Assembly (NCBI RefSeq): GCF_024331145.1
Contig: NZ_JANDJO010000002.1
Coordinates: 310,001 to 374,000 of the forward strand
Length of the DNA stretch: 64,000 nucleotides
Source: Shimia sp. CNT1-13L.2
GTDB taxonomy: Bacteria; Pseudomonadota; Alphaproteobacteria; Rhodobacterales; Rhodobacteraceae
Reading direction: 5' to 3'
In this document: positions 53,384-62,350 of the stretch, in pieces
Numbering within the stretch: the stretch's first letter is position 1
How the letters are laid out: every line of letters starts with the position of its first letter
Made by a program: the position numbers and the translations under genes
The notes under the pieces: model-generated
What the model was told of the DNA's origin: nothing
The model's database searches: none
The model's input: only the letters and a program-made list of their open reading frames with translations

Positions 53384-53848
53384 ATGGCTCTGACTTTGAA
53401 GCTGAACGGCGCCACGCATACCGTGGATGCCGAACCGGGAACGCCCTTGCTGTGGGTGATCCGCGATGAACTGAAGATGACGGGAACGAAATTCGGCTGC
53501 GGTGTTGCCTCGTGCGGGGCCTGCACCGTGCATCTGGATGGCGAGCCGGTGCGCTCGTGCCAGACCTTTATCGAAGACGTTGAGGGTGCCGAGATCACTA
53601 CGATTGAGGCCATTGGCGAAGACAAGATCGGCGCGGCGGTTCAGCAGGCCTGGGCCGAGCTGGACGTGGTGCAATGCGGCTATTGCCAGTCGGGGCAGGT
53701 GATGTCTGCGGTTGGTCTCCTGGCCGAAAACCCCAAGCCGAGCGCGGACGAGATCGATGCCTATATGGAAGGCAACGCCTGTCGCTGTGCAACGTATCAA
53801 CGTATCCGCAAGGGCGTTCAGCGCGCTTCGGAAATTCTGGAGGCCTGA
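53384..53848 (+). CDS. iorA: [2Fe-2S] subunit of a molybdenum hydroxylase (IorA type)
   Basis: 154 residues. Two cluster domains: plant-ferredoxin-like Cys39/44/47/59 and helical Cys98/101/133/135. It passes electrons from the molybdenum subunit to an acceptor. Closest pattern is isoquinoline 1-oxidoreductase/aldehyde dehydrogenase small subunit. No FAD subunit is present, as in the Ior group. The ATG at 53384 begins the conserved fold; the open frame before it overlaps operator sequence. Confidence 0.88.
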   Translation: MALTLKLNGATHTVDAEPGTPLLWVIRDELKMTGTKFGCGVASCGACTVHLDGEPVRSCQTFIEDVEGAEITTIEAIGEDKIGAAVQQAWAELDVVQCGYCQSGQVMSAVGLLAENPKPSADEIDAYMEGNACRCATYQRIRKGVQRASEILEA

Positions 53849-53851
53849 TCC

Positions 53852-56035
53852 ATGACCATCAACACCTCCCGCCGCGGGTTTCTGAAAGGGGCGGCCGCGA
53901 CCGCCGCAGTTCTTCTGGTTGGTGCACGTCCGGACGGGGCGATTGCCGCTGCCGGTGCCGAAACGACCCAGCTGAACCCCTTCGTTAAGATCGACGCCAA
54001 TGGCACCGTGACGGCCATTGTGAAGCACTTTGAAAAGGGGCAAGGGCCGGCCACCGGCCTGCCGACGCTGATCGCCGAGGAAATCGGCCTGCGTATGGAC
54101 CAGATCGAATACGAATTCGCGCCTTCCAACCCGCAGGTTTACAACAACCTGTTCTTTGGTCCGTTCCAGGGCACGGGTGGATCAACCGCGATGGCGAACT
54201 CGTGGCAGCAGTATCGCACCGCAGGCGCAGCCGCCCGCGAGATGCTGATTTCCGCCGCCGCCAAGGACTGGGGCGTTGCCGCTTCGGAACTGACCATCGA
54301 AGAGGGCATGGTCAAAGGTGCAGGGAAAACCGCGCCGATTGGCGATTTCGTGGCCATGGCCGCGACGATGGACGCCCCGGAAGCACCGCGCCTGAAAGAT
54401 CCGTCGGAATTCAAACTGATCGGCAATGAGGGCGTGCGCCGCAAGGACACGGTGATCAAATCGAACGGTCAGGCGATGTTTGCGATGGATGTCCACCTTC
54501 CCAACCAGATGGTGGCGATGATTGCCCGTCCCGAAGCCCGTGGCGGTGTGGCGCTTGGGTTCGATGACAGTGCCGCGAAAGAGGTGAAGGGGTACATCCG
54601 CGCCGCCGTATTGCCGACAAAGGCCGGGGTTGTGGTCTATGCCGAGAACACCTGGGCGGCAATCCAGGCGCGCGAGGCGCTTGAGGTCGAGTGGGACATG
54701 TCCGGAGCGGAAACCCGCAACTCGGATGAAATCCGTAACGAGATCATGGCCGCGCTGGATGCCGCGCCGGAATACAACGTCAACAAGGCCGATATGGCTG
54801 CGGTGGCATCTGCCGTGGACGGGGCGGCGAAGGTGGTTGAAAAGACCTTCTATTTCCCGCTGCTGGCCCACGCGCCGATGGAGCCGCTGAACTGTACCAT
54901 CGAGCAGACCGCAGAGGGCAAGATCGTGCTGCATGACGGCGCGCAGATGCCGACGGGGCCGCATATGGCGTTCCAGCAGATCTTCCAGCTGCCGCCGGAA
55001 ATGATCGAGATCCGCACCATGCTGGCCGGTGGGTCCTTCGGGCGTCGGGCGACGCCGGATGCGGATTATCAGGTCGAGGCGGGGCTGGCCTTTGTCATGA
55101 CCGACAGGTCGCGTCCGGTTAAGCTTGTCTGGACCCGTGAGGACGACATACGCGGTGGTTACTATCGCCCGGCGTTTGGTCATAAGGTGCGCGTTGGTCT
55201 TGACGAGGCGGGCAACATCGCCGGTTGGGAACACCGTGTTGCGGGCCAGTCGATCATGAAGGGCACCGCGTTCGAATCCTTCTCGGTGCATGACGGCGTG
55301 GACCACAGCTCGATCGAGGGTATCGCCGAGAGCCCCTATTCGATCCCGACCCAGTCACTGGGTCTGACGGACACGAAGAAAGCGACCTCGGTTCTTTGGT
55401 GGCGGTCCGTGGGGCATACCCACACGGCCTATGCGATGGAGGTCATGATGGACCTCGCCGCAAAGGCGGCAGGGCGCGATCCGGTCGAGTTCCGTCTGGC
55501 CTATCTTGACGAAAGCAATCCAGAGGCCGCGCGCAAGGCGGGTGTTCTGAAGCTGGCGGCAGAGAAAGCCGGGTGGGGCAAGGCAGGTGCCGGTCGCACA
55601 CAGGGTGTGGCGGTTCACAAGTCCTTTGGGTCCTATGTGGCCGAGGTTGTCGAAGTGTCGGGCTCGCCCGAGGACGGCATCGTGATCGAGAACGTCACCT
55701 GTGCGGTGGATTGCGGTATCGCCGTGAACCCGGACGTGGTGCGCGCGCAGATGGAGGGCGGTATCGGCTATGGTATCGGCCATGCGATGCGCGACCAGAT
55801 TACGCTGAGCGACGGGGCGGTTGATCAGACCAACTTCCCCGATTACGAGCCCCTGCGGATTGGCGACATCAAGGCGATTGACGTGCACATCGTGCCCTCT
55901 GCCGAAGCCCCGACCGGGGTGGGTGAGCCGGGAACGCCCCCGTCGGCCCCGGCGCTGGCCAACGCGATTGCCGCGATCAGCGACGTCCAGGTGGCCGAGC
56001 TGCCAATGGCGGAAAATGGTGTGAGTTTCGCCTGA
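53852..56035 (+). CDS. iorB: Molybdopterin subunit of a xanthine-oxidase-family hydroxylase (IorB type)
   Basis: 727 residues. Twin-arginine signal (TSRRGFLKGAAATAAVLLVGA) shows the complex is exported to the periplasm. Motifs of the family: GGSFGRRA (cofactor binding), and GEPGTPPSAPALANAIAAI with the catalytic Glu near the C-terminus. The CoxL active-site AYxCSFR is missing, so it is not CO dehydrogenase. Oxidises an N-heterocycle or aldehyde; substrate unknown. Three bases after iorA; no XdhC-like maturation factor follows. Confidence 0.9.
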   Translation: MTINTSRRGFLKGAAATAAVLLVGARPDGAIAAAGAETTQLNPFVKIDANGTVTAIVKHFEKGQGPATGLPTLIAEEIGLRMDQIEYEFAPSNPQVYNNLFFGPFQGTGGSTAMANSWQQYRTAGAAAREMLISAAAKDWGVAASELTIEEGMVKGAGKTAPIGDFVAMAATMDAPEAPRLKDPSEFKLIGNEGVRRKDTVIKSNGQAMFAMDVHLPNQMVAMIARPEARGGVALGFDDSAAKEVKGYIRAAVLPTKAGVVVYAENTWAAIQAREALEVEWDMSGAETRNSDEIRNEIMAALDAAPEYNVNKADMAAVASAVDGAAKVVEKTFYFPLLAHAPMEPLNCTIEQTAEGKIVLHDGAQMPTGPHMAFQQIFQLPPEMIEIRTMLAGGSFGRRATPDADYQVEAGLAFVMTDRSRPVKLVWTREDDIRGGYYRPAFGHKVRVGLDEAGNIAGWEHRVAGQSIMKGTAFESFSVHDGVDHSSIEGIAESPYSIPTQSLGLTDTKKATSVLWWRSVGHTHTAYAMEVMMDLAAKAAGRDPVEFRLAYLDESNPEAARKAGVLKLAAEKAGWGKAGAGRTQGVAVHKSFGSYVAEVVEVSGSPEDGIVIENVTCAVDCGIAVNPDVVRAQMEGGIGYGIGHAMRDQITLSDGAVDQTNFPDYEPLRIGDIKAIDVHIVPSAEAPTGVGEPGTPPSAPALANAIAAISDVQVAELPMAENGVSFA

Positions 56036-56047
56036 TCCCAAAAACAA

Positions 56048-56076
56048 AAGCGAGCGGTCCGGCCGCTCGCTTTTTT
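56048..56076. terminator. Terminator between iorB and the response regulator gene
   Basis: AAAGCGAGCGG pairs with CCGCTCGCTTTTTT (11-pair stem), with A-run on the left and T-run on the right; serves both convergent genes. Confidence 0.9.
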
Positions 56077-56096
56077 CGTTTCTCTGAGAGGCCGGT

Positions 56097-56711
56097 TCAG
56101 AAAAGTCCGGCCTCACGCGCAATCAGCGCCGCCTGTGTGCGGTTCTTGGCGTCTACCTTCTTGTAGAGCGTTTTGACGTGCAGCTTGATCGTCGGTTCCG
56201 ACAGGTCAAGATCACGCGCGATTTCCTTGTTCGACTTGCCTTCGGTCAACCCGCGCAGCACCTGCATTTCGCGTTCGGTCAGCTTGCTGGCCAGAGGGTG
56301 GGTGTTTTCCTCGGGTTCGGAGGTCATGAAATCGATGGGGGCGTATTGTTCGCCCATGGCCATGAAACGGATCGCGTTGATCAGAGACTTGGCCGGCAGT
56401 GTCTTGGGGACAAAACCCGCAGCGCCCGCTTCGAGGGCTTTTTCGGCAACGTCCTTGGATGCTTCGCCCGAAATCAGCGCAACGCGTGATGCCCCTTCGA
56501 GCGCCAGGGCGCGGTTCAGACCGTCCAGCCCGTTCATGCCCGGCATGTTGAAATCGAGCAGAACAAGATCAAACGGGCCTTGCGCGGAAACCATCGCGCT
56601 TGCCTCGTCAAAATCAGCAGCGGTCCGGGCTTCGATATCGCCGCTGGTTTCGACGTAGGCCACCAGCGTATCCCTAACCAGACTGTGATCATCAGCTATA
56701 AGAATTTTCAC
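56097..56711 (-). CDS. NarL/FixJ-type response regulator
   Basis: 204 residues. Receiver domain with phospho-acceptor Asp53 (DLVLLDFNMPGMNG), acidic pair D7-D8 and Lys in FVPKTLP; LuxR-type helix-turn-helix at about 140-200 (LTEREMQVLRGLTEGKSNKEIARDLDLSEPTIKLHVKTLYKKV). Divergent from the sulfite-oxidase-fold gene and the hybrid kinase, its probable partner. Confidence 0.92.
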   Translation of the reverse strand: MKILIADDHSLVRDTLVAYVETSGDIEARTAADFDEASAMVSAQGPFDLVLLDFNMPGMNGLDGLNRALALEGASRVALISGEASKDVAEKALEAGAAGFVPKTLPAKSLINAIRFMAMGEQYAPIDFMTSEPEENTHPLASKLTEREMQVLRGLTEGKSNKEIARDLDLSEPTIKLHVKTLYKKVDAKNRTQAALIAREAGLF

Positions 56712-57174
56712 GGCACTATCCTAACTGTTTACACTCTACCCTAACACGTACGTCGGCGGGGAGAACCACCAATTCTTGTGTCTTACGGACATAGAGTCAT
56801 ATCCGCTTGGGACAAATGTGTTTACGAAACACGCTTGCGTTGAGGTGTTTCGAAAATTTCTCCAAAAACGTATGCGAAAGGGGGCTTTGTGCGTTGGGTG
56901 CAGTATCTTTTCGTGCGCTTACGCACCCTTTCTGAACTTTGTTAGTAAGTTAAGGTGTTGAAAAGTATGAGAGAACCTTAAGGGAAAAGTAGGCGTTTTC
57001 CCGTTTTGGGTGAGTGGCACAGTTCGGTCAGCCCGAGTTTTTCGTTGGTTTTGGTCACTCGTTCCAAGATGGCAAAATGCGAAAACTATCCTTTCGGATA
57101 GGTTGTTATCCTGAAGGTTTCGTGTGTTGCGTCCCGGTTCGTGCGATAAATTCGGCACAACCTAAGGGGCAATC
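56712..57174. other. 463-base non-coding region between the regulator and the sulfite-oxidase-fold gene
   Basis: No gene is seen. It is richer in A and T than its flanks, which fits two divergent promoters. It contains a perfect 6-4-6 inverted repeat CTATCC-TTTC-GGATAG at 57086-57101, with a further TATCC at 57107-57111, about 75 bases before the ATG at 57175; this is a possible operator. A short AACCTTAAGG stretch lies near 56974. Confidence 0.5.
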
Positions 57175-57699
57175 ATGAAACGCAGGGTAACAAGTTTTAT
57201 TGCGGCTGGCTTTTTCGGGCTGATGCTACCACTCACGACCGAAGCACAAGCCGCAGATGCTCTTCCGAAACCCACTGGGGTTCCGCTTCTGGAAGTTTCG
57301 GGAGACATCAAGGTCAAAAACGGTGTTAGGGGCGCCGTTTTTGACCTGCAAATGCTGCGCGATCTGGCCGAGCACGAGTACGTCACCACGACGATTTGGA
57401 CAGAGGGCGTGCAAACCTTCACGGGCGTGCCGCTGGCTGTGCTGCTTGATCGGCTGGACGTGGAAGACGGAACCTTGATGGCAAAGGCGATCAACGACTA
57501 TGCCATTGAAATCCCCGTCGCGGACATTGATCCGAAAGCGCCGATGGTTGCCTACATGATGAACGGCAAGGAAATGTCGCGCCGGGACAAGGGGCCTCTT
57601 TGGATCGTGTTCCCGTATGACAGCGATGCCAAGTATCGCGCGGAAATCGCATACGCGAGAAGCATTTGGCAACTCGACAGGATCGCCGTCGTCCAATAG
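57175..57699 (+). CDS. Exported sulfite-oxidase-fold (molybdopterin-binding-like) protein
   Basis: 174 residues with a signal peptide (VTSFIAAGFFGLMLPLTTEAQA). The mature part looks like a small oxidoreductase molybdopterin-binding domain: VFDLQMLRDLAEHEYVTTTIWTEGVQTFTGVPLAVLLD and the C-terminal RDKGPLWIVFPYD. The Mo-coordinating Cys of true sulfite oxidases is absent; indeed the mature chain has no Cys. It is therefore more likely a sensor or binding protein than an enzyme. Lies 92 bases before the hybrid kinase. Confidence 0.7.
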   Translation: MKRRVTSFIAAGFFGLMLPLTTEAQAADALPKPTGVPLLEVSGDIKVKNGVRGAVFDLQMLRDLAEHEYVTTTIWTEGVQTFTGVPLAVLLDRLDVEDGTLMAKAINDYAIEIPVADIDPKAPMVAYMMNGKEMSRRDKGPLWIVFPYDSDAKYRAEIAYARSIWQLDRIAVVQ

Positions 57700-57791
57700 C
57701 GTACTGGTGAAGGGGCCGGCCGTATTTCAGAGCCGGCGAAGGTGTCGTTCTGATTTCGGGCAGGCCACATAGCAATGGCAAGAGCACGCTG

Positions 57792-60326
57792 TTGGCGACC
57801 GTGCTGGGCGGTGGGCTTGCCGTTCTGCTGGCAGTCACGCTTGTGTTCAGCAGAGATGTCATCACCGATCTTGAAAGTCTGAACTCTGCCAACTCGGACA
57901 ATGTCCAGTGGACACTAACGCAGGTCGAAGTTGAATACCTGCGGATGGCGCAGGAAATCTCGAGCACTGTCGCGACAGGGTCTGTGGAAGCCGAAAACGC
58001 GGTGCTTCTTGCCGATTTGCGCCGGTCTTTCGATGTTTTCTATAGCCGCGTGGGCATTCTTCAGAATTCACCGATTTTTGCAGACCTCAGACAGGATGAG
58101 GCGTTTTTTGTGCCGTTGGGCCAGGTGGCGGCCTTTCTTGAAACGCAGGTTGCAACAATCGACGCACCTGACGAGGTGCTTGTCAGCCGGATCAACAGCC
58201 TGCACGAGGCAGCGCGGGGGATCGAGGGCGACGTTCGTGAAGTTTCGGTGGCCGGTCTGTCCTATTTCGCCTTGCAGTCCGACCTTGGGCGCGAGGAAAT
58301 CGCGCTAACGCTGGAACATCTCGCAATCCTTGTGGGCATTCTCCTATTGGCCCTCACCGGGGTGAGCCTGTTCCTTTTGTCGATCAACCGTCAGATGCGG
58401 TTTCGGGAGGCCGAACTGACCGAAGCCAATGATCGCATGAACACGATCCTGTCCACATCGTTGGACGGGGTTGTGGTGACGGATGCCGAAGGGCGGGTTC
58501 TGGAATTCAACCGGGCAGCCGAGCAGATTTTCCAACGGGACGCGCAGTCTGTGCGTGGTTTGCGGATCGGGGATGTGGTTGTGCCCCCGCATCTGCGTGA
58601 ATTGCACGATGCGGGTATGAAGCGCATGATTGACAAGGGAGAACGCCGCGTTGTCGGCAAAGGGCGTGTCCAGCTTGAGGGAATGCGCGCCAACGGCGAG
58701 GTGTTCCCTGTTGAACTTGCCCTGCAATCGGCCATGCACGAGGACAGCGAGATCTTCATCGCCTTCCTGCGGGATATTTCGCAGCGCGTGGCTGACGAGC
58801 AGGAACTGATCGAGGCCCGCGACAAGGCGTTGTTGGGCGAGAAGGCCAAGGCCGACATCCTGACCCTGATGAGCCATGAAATCCGGACCCCCTTGAACGG
58901 TATTCTCGGCAACCTGTCGCTGCTGGAGGATACGCGGCTCAGTGGCCGTCAATCGGTCTATCTGCATAACATGCAGATTTCTGGTAAAATCCTGATGCAG
59001 CACGTGGATGCGGTTCTCGATATCGAAAGCTTCGAGGCAGGCAAGTTGCAGATTGTCGAGGCGCCGGTGGACCTTGGCGCGCTCATGCAGGACATCGTGG
59101 ACGGCCAGAGCGGAAGTGCGGCCTCGCGGGGCAATGACGTTTCGTGGCGCTGGGTCGGGCCACCCGCGACGTGGGTTCTGACCGATGGCCCTCGTTTGCA
59201 ACAGGTTCTGCTAAACCTCGTTGGGAACGCGATCAAGTTTAGCGAGAATGGCCGGGTCATTGTTGAGGCCGAGGTTCAGCCCGAAGTGGACAAGCAGAAG
59301 CGGCCGCTGGTCGAGTTCCGGGTATCGGACTCGGGCATCGGCATCCCCGAGGCTGATCTTCAGCGCATTTTTGATGATTTCCACACCTCGGACGCTTCAT
59401 TTGGCCGTCGTGCAGGTGGCACGGGGCTTGGGCTGGGCATTGCCCGGCGGCTTGTCAAGGCGATGGGCGGCGAGATCGGCGTGGAGAGCGTGGAAGGACA
59501 TGGCTGTACCTTCTGGTTCCGTCTTCCGATGGCCACGACACCCGAGCCGGAAGCGGTGCTGGATGACGTGCGCCAGCCCGATCACAAGCGCAACCAGCGT
59601 ATTCTCGTGGTGGAAGACAACCAGATCAACCAGCAGGTCATACGCAACATGCTGGAACGGGAAGGGCACGAGGCGGTCTGCGTCGACAATGGCCGCGACG
59701 GTGTCGAGATGGCGTCGGAGCACCGTTTTGACATGATTTTCATGGATATCAGCATGCCGGTGTTGGATGGCATTTCCGCCACGCGCGAAATTCGCAACGG
59801 ATCGGGCCTGTCGTCGGACGTGCCAATCATCGCGGTTTCGGCGAACGTATTGCCCAAGGATCAGAAGCGTTTCTTCGAGGTGGGGATGACTGGTTTTGTC
59901 GGAAAGCCCCTGACCCTTGAGCAGCTGCGCTCGGTGCTGGGGGCGGCAAGCCCGTCCGAGCATCCCGAGGAGATCGCCCCGGCATCGTCCCTTGTGGACC
60001 CCGCCCAGATTGAAGAAATGCGTGAAAATGTTGGCCCGGAGGTGTTTGCAACCTTCCTGACCCGCTTTATCGGGGAGACCGATGCGCTTTTGGATCTTTG
60101 GGACACCATTGGCGAGACGGGCGATCTGCCGGAGGACATGGCAGGTGAGGCGCATAAGATTGCGGGCAGCGCGGCGGTGTTCGGGGCGGTGGCCTTGCGC
60201 GGGGCGCTCTTGTCCATCGAGGAGATGGCCAAGGACAGCGAGACCGCGTCCGTGCGAGAGGCCTTGCCCGAATTGAAGCGCATCTGGTCTGAGACCCGCG
60301 AAAGGCTCGAGGCGTCGCGCAGCTGA
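57792..60326 (+). CDS. Hybrid sensor histidine kinase (PAS, HisKA, receiver, HPt)
   Basis: 844 residues counted from a TTG at 57792; the reading frame is open further upstream to about 57744, without an ATG, so the N-terminus is uncertain (a CTG or ATT start behind GAAGG at 57738 is possible). Order: TM helix (3-22), extracytoplasmic sensor (about 25-170), TM helix (172-195), PAS (about 210-330), HisKA with His362 (MSHEIRTPLNG), ATPase domain (about 455-575), receiver with Asp652 (FMDISMPVLDG), and HPt with His788 (EAHKIAGSAAVFG). A full phosphorelay, with the divergent NarL-type regulator as likely output. The sulfite-oxidase-fold protein may serve as its periplasmic sensor partner (inference). 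Confidence 0.88.
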   Translation: MATVLGGGLAVLLAVTLVFSRDVITDLESLNSANSDNVQWTLTQVEVEYLRMAQEISSTVATGSVEAENAVLLADLRRSFDVFYSRVGILQNSPIFADLRQDEAFFVPLGQVAAFLETQVATIDAPDEVLVSRINSLHEAARGIEGDVREVSVAGLSYFALQSDLGREEIALTLEHLAILVGILLLALTGVSLFLLSINRQMRFREAELTEANDRMNTILSTSLDGVVVTDAEGRVLEFNRAAEQIFQRDAQSVRGLRIGDVVVPPHLRELHDAGMKRMIDKGERRVVGKGRVQLEGMRANGEVFPVELALQSAMHEDSEIFIAFLRDISQRVADEQELIEARDKALLGEKAKADILTLMSHEIRTPLNGILGNLSLLEDTRLSGRQSVYLHNMQISGKILMQHVDAVLDIESFEAGKLQIVEAPVDLGALMQDIVDGQSGSAASRGNDVSWRWVGPPATWVLTDGPRLQQVLLNLVGNAIKFSENGRVIVEAEVQPEVDKQKRPLVEFRVSDSGIGIPEADLQRIFDDFHTSDASFGRRAGGTGLGLGIARRLVKAMGGEIGVESVEGHGCTFWFRLPMATTPEPEAVLDDVRQPDHKRNQRILVVEDNQINQQVIRNMLEREGHEAVCVDNGRDGVEMASEHRFDMIFMDISMPVLDGISATREIRNGSGLSSDVPIIAVSANVLPKDQKRFFEVGMTGFVGKPLTLEQLRSVLGAASPSEHPEEIAPASSLVDPAQIEEMRENVGPEVFATFLTRFIGETDALLDLWDTIGETGDLPEDMAGEAHKIAGSAAVFGAVALRGALLSIEEMAKDSETASVREALPELKRIWSETRERLEASRS

Positions 60327-60371
60327 GGCGAGGGGCGGTTTTTCCAAGCGCCACTGGCCAGCCGTCAGACC

Positions 60372-62348
60372 TTAAACGCTCAGCCCCAGCTTGCGACCGT
60401 CGTGAAAGGCCAGCGCGGCATTGCGCGGGGCGTGTGCGTCGCCCAAGAGCGGCGCCCTGATCCCTTTTCCGGCAAGGTCGCGCCAGAGCTCTGTGTCAGC
60501 GCGGTTGACCGTGGCCAGCACCAGCGAGTCTGCCTCGATCAATTGCGACGTGCCTGTGAGGAAAGACAGCACCGTGGCGCCTTCGGGCGACCATTGCGTG
60601 ATTGCGCTTTCCGTCACGAAGGTCACACCAAGTTGGGCGAGGGTCCGGCGCAGGGGGAAATCTGCGGCCGAGCGCAGAAGTTCCTTGCCGACAAGGCCAT
60701 CGGGCGTGACGATGGTCACGTCGTGACCTGCTTCGGCCAGTGCCCAAGCGGTGCCGCAGCCCTTCCAGTGACCGCCTTCATCCAATACCACAACGCCTTT
60801 GCCAAGCCGCGCGGCACGGCCCATGACATCGGCGGCGGACCAGACGTTGCCGTCAAGGCCGGGCAGGCTGGCAAGGTGGGGCAGGGCCTTTTGAAAGCCC
60901 TCTTCGTCGGGCAGGGACCCCGTGGCCATCAGCACCGTGTCGGCCCCGATCGCGGCGATGTCGTCGGCATCCAGATAGGTGTTGAGGCGCAGGTCGACGC
61001 CCAGCTTGGCAAGCTGGCGTTCGTACCAGTCAAGAAGGTCGATGATCTGGGCGCGGCGGGGTTGCAGACCTGCCAGACGGAACTGGCCGCCAATCTGCGG
61101 CCCTGCTTCGGCGAGGATCACGTTGTGGCCGCGTTCTGCGGCGACGCGTGCGGCCTCGAGACCGGCCGGGCCGGCCCCGACGACAAGAACGGATTTCGGG
61201 GTGTCCGTGCGCTCAAACCGATCACCGCCCCATTCATGCTCAAAGCCGACGGAGGGGTTGATGAGGCAGGAAATCCAGTAGTCGCGCCCCCGTCGGCCCC
61301 AGCATTGCTGGTTACAGGACAGGCAGCCCCGAATGTCGTCTGGCCGGTCATCCAGTGCCTTGGTCACAAGGTGCGGATCGGCGATCTGGCCGCGCACGAT
61401 CGAGACCAGATCGGCCTCGCCCGCGCCCAGCACCGTGTTGGCGTTCTCTGGCGTGCGGATGTGGCTTTCGGCGGTGACCACGGCGTGTTGCACCACGCTC
61501 TTGAGGCGCGTTGCCAGATCGACGCCCAGTTTCTCGCCATATTGGAAAGTCGGGATGATGCCGTAGAAATCAAGGTAGCTGCCCGAGCCGACGGTGACGT
61601 AATCCATCAGGTGCTCGGTGTCATGCAAGGCGACGATCTCGGCCATGTCCTCGCGACCCAAGGAGGCTTCGACGCCGGGTTCGTCGTTGACCGACAGGCC
61701 AATGATGAAGTTCTCGCCGCAAGCCTCTCGAATCCGGCGCAGAATCTCGCGCGAGAGGCGGGTTCTGTTTTCAAGGCTGCCGCCCCACTGATCCTCGCGT
61801 TGGTTCGAGAACGGGGTCCAGAACTGATCCAGCAGACAGTGGTAAGCAGCCCAGACTTCAACCCCGTCGAACCCGGCTTTCTGACAGCGCATGGCGGCGT
61901 CGACAAAGCCCTGGATCGTTTCTTCGATCTCGTCCGTGCTCATCTCGTGGCTGCCGTCGCTGTCATGATAGCTCGGGCCACCGGAGGGCGACCATGACGC
62001 GTGGAAAGAATTGTCCTGATCGCCGTGGGCGCCAACATGGTACAGCTGCTGGATCATCACGGTGCCATGGGCGTGGCAGGCATCGGTGAGGCGCTGGAAG
62101 GCGGGGATGACTTCGTCCGAGGAATGGCGAAAGTTGCCACGGGTCAAAACGGCGGCAGCGTGCACGGGGACGGGTTCGACCACGATCATCGCCGCTCCGC
62201 CGATGGCGCGTTCACGGTAGTAGGCAAGATGCTGGTCACCGGGCAGGCCATCCACGGCCATATTGGTGGTATGCGCCCCAAAGACCACGCGGTTCTTCAG
62301 GGTTTTGTGGCGCAATGTCAAAGGTTTGGCGATATGAGAGAACCCCAT
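60372..62348 (-). CDS. FMN/FAD/[4Fe-4S] oxidoreductase of the trimethylamine dehydrogenase / DgcA class
   Basis: 658 residues. N-terminal old-yellow-enzyme barrel (about 1-345), a four-Cys cluster motif (CLSCNQQC, then a Cys eleven residues on), and a C-terminal FAD/NAD(P) domain from about 385 (SVLVVGAGPAGLEAARVAAERGHNV). Relatives demethylate methylated amines and betaines (trimethylamine, dimethylglycine, N-methylproline) or reduce enals. A barrel His pair (YHVGAHGD) and Tyr (AYHCLLDQF) are visible. Last gene of an operon with a ProC-like reductase and a second such protein. Confidence 0.82.
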   Translation of the reverse strand: MGFSHIAKPLTLRHKTLKNRVVFGAHTTNMAVDGLPGDQHLAYYRERAIGGAAMIVVEPVPVHAAAVLTRGNFRHSSDEVIPAFQRLTDACHAHGTVMIQQLYHVGAHGDQDNSFHASWSPSGGPSYHDSDGSHEMSTDEIEETIQGFVDAAMRCQKAGFDGVEVWAAYHCLLDQFWTPFSNQREDQWGGSLENRTRLSREILRRIREACGENFIIGLSVNDEPGVEASLGREDMAEIVALHDTEHLMDYVTVGSGSYLDFYGIIPTFQYGEKLGVDLATRLKSVVQHAVVTAESHIRTPENANTVLGAGEADLVSIVRGQIADPHLVTKALDDRPDDIRGCLSCNQQCWGRRGRDYWISCLINPSVGFEHEWGGDRFERTDTPKSVLVVGAGPAGLEAARVAAERGHNVILAEAGPQIGGQFRLAGLQPRRAQIIDLLDWYERQLAKLGVDLRLNTYLDADDIAAIGADTVLMATGSLPDEEGFQKALPHLASLPGLDGNVWSAADVMGRAARLGKGVVVLDEGGHWKGCGTAWALAEAGHDVTIVTPDGLVGKELLRSAADFPLRRTLAQLGVTFVTESAITQWSPEGATVLSFLTGTSQLIEADSLVLATVNRADTELWRDLAGKGIRAPLLGDAHAPRNAALAFHDGRKLGLSV

Positions 62349-62350
62349 GG

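Noticed and set aside
53852-56035. Large subunit of aerobic CO dehydrogenase (CoxL)
   Set aside because: The AYxCSFR active-site loop of CoxL is missing, there is no CoxM-type FAD gene, and the protein has a twin-arginine signal, as IorB-type proteins do.
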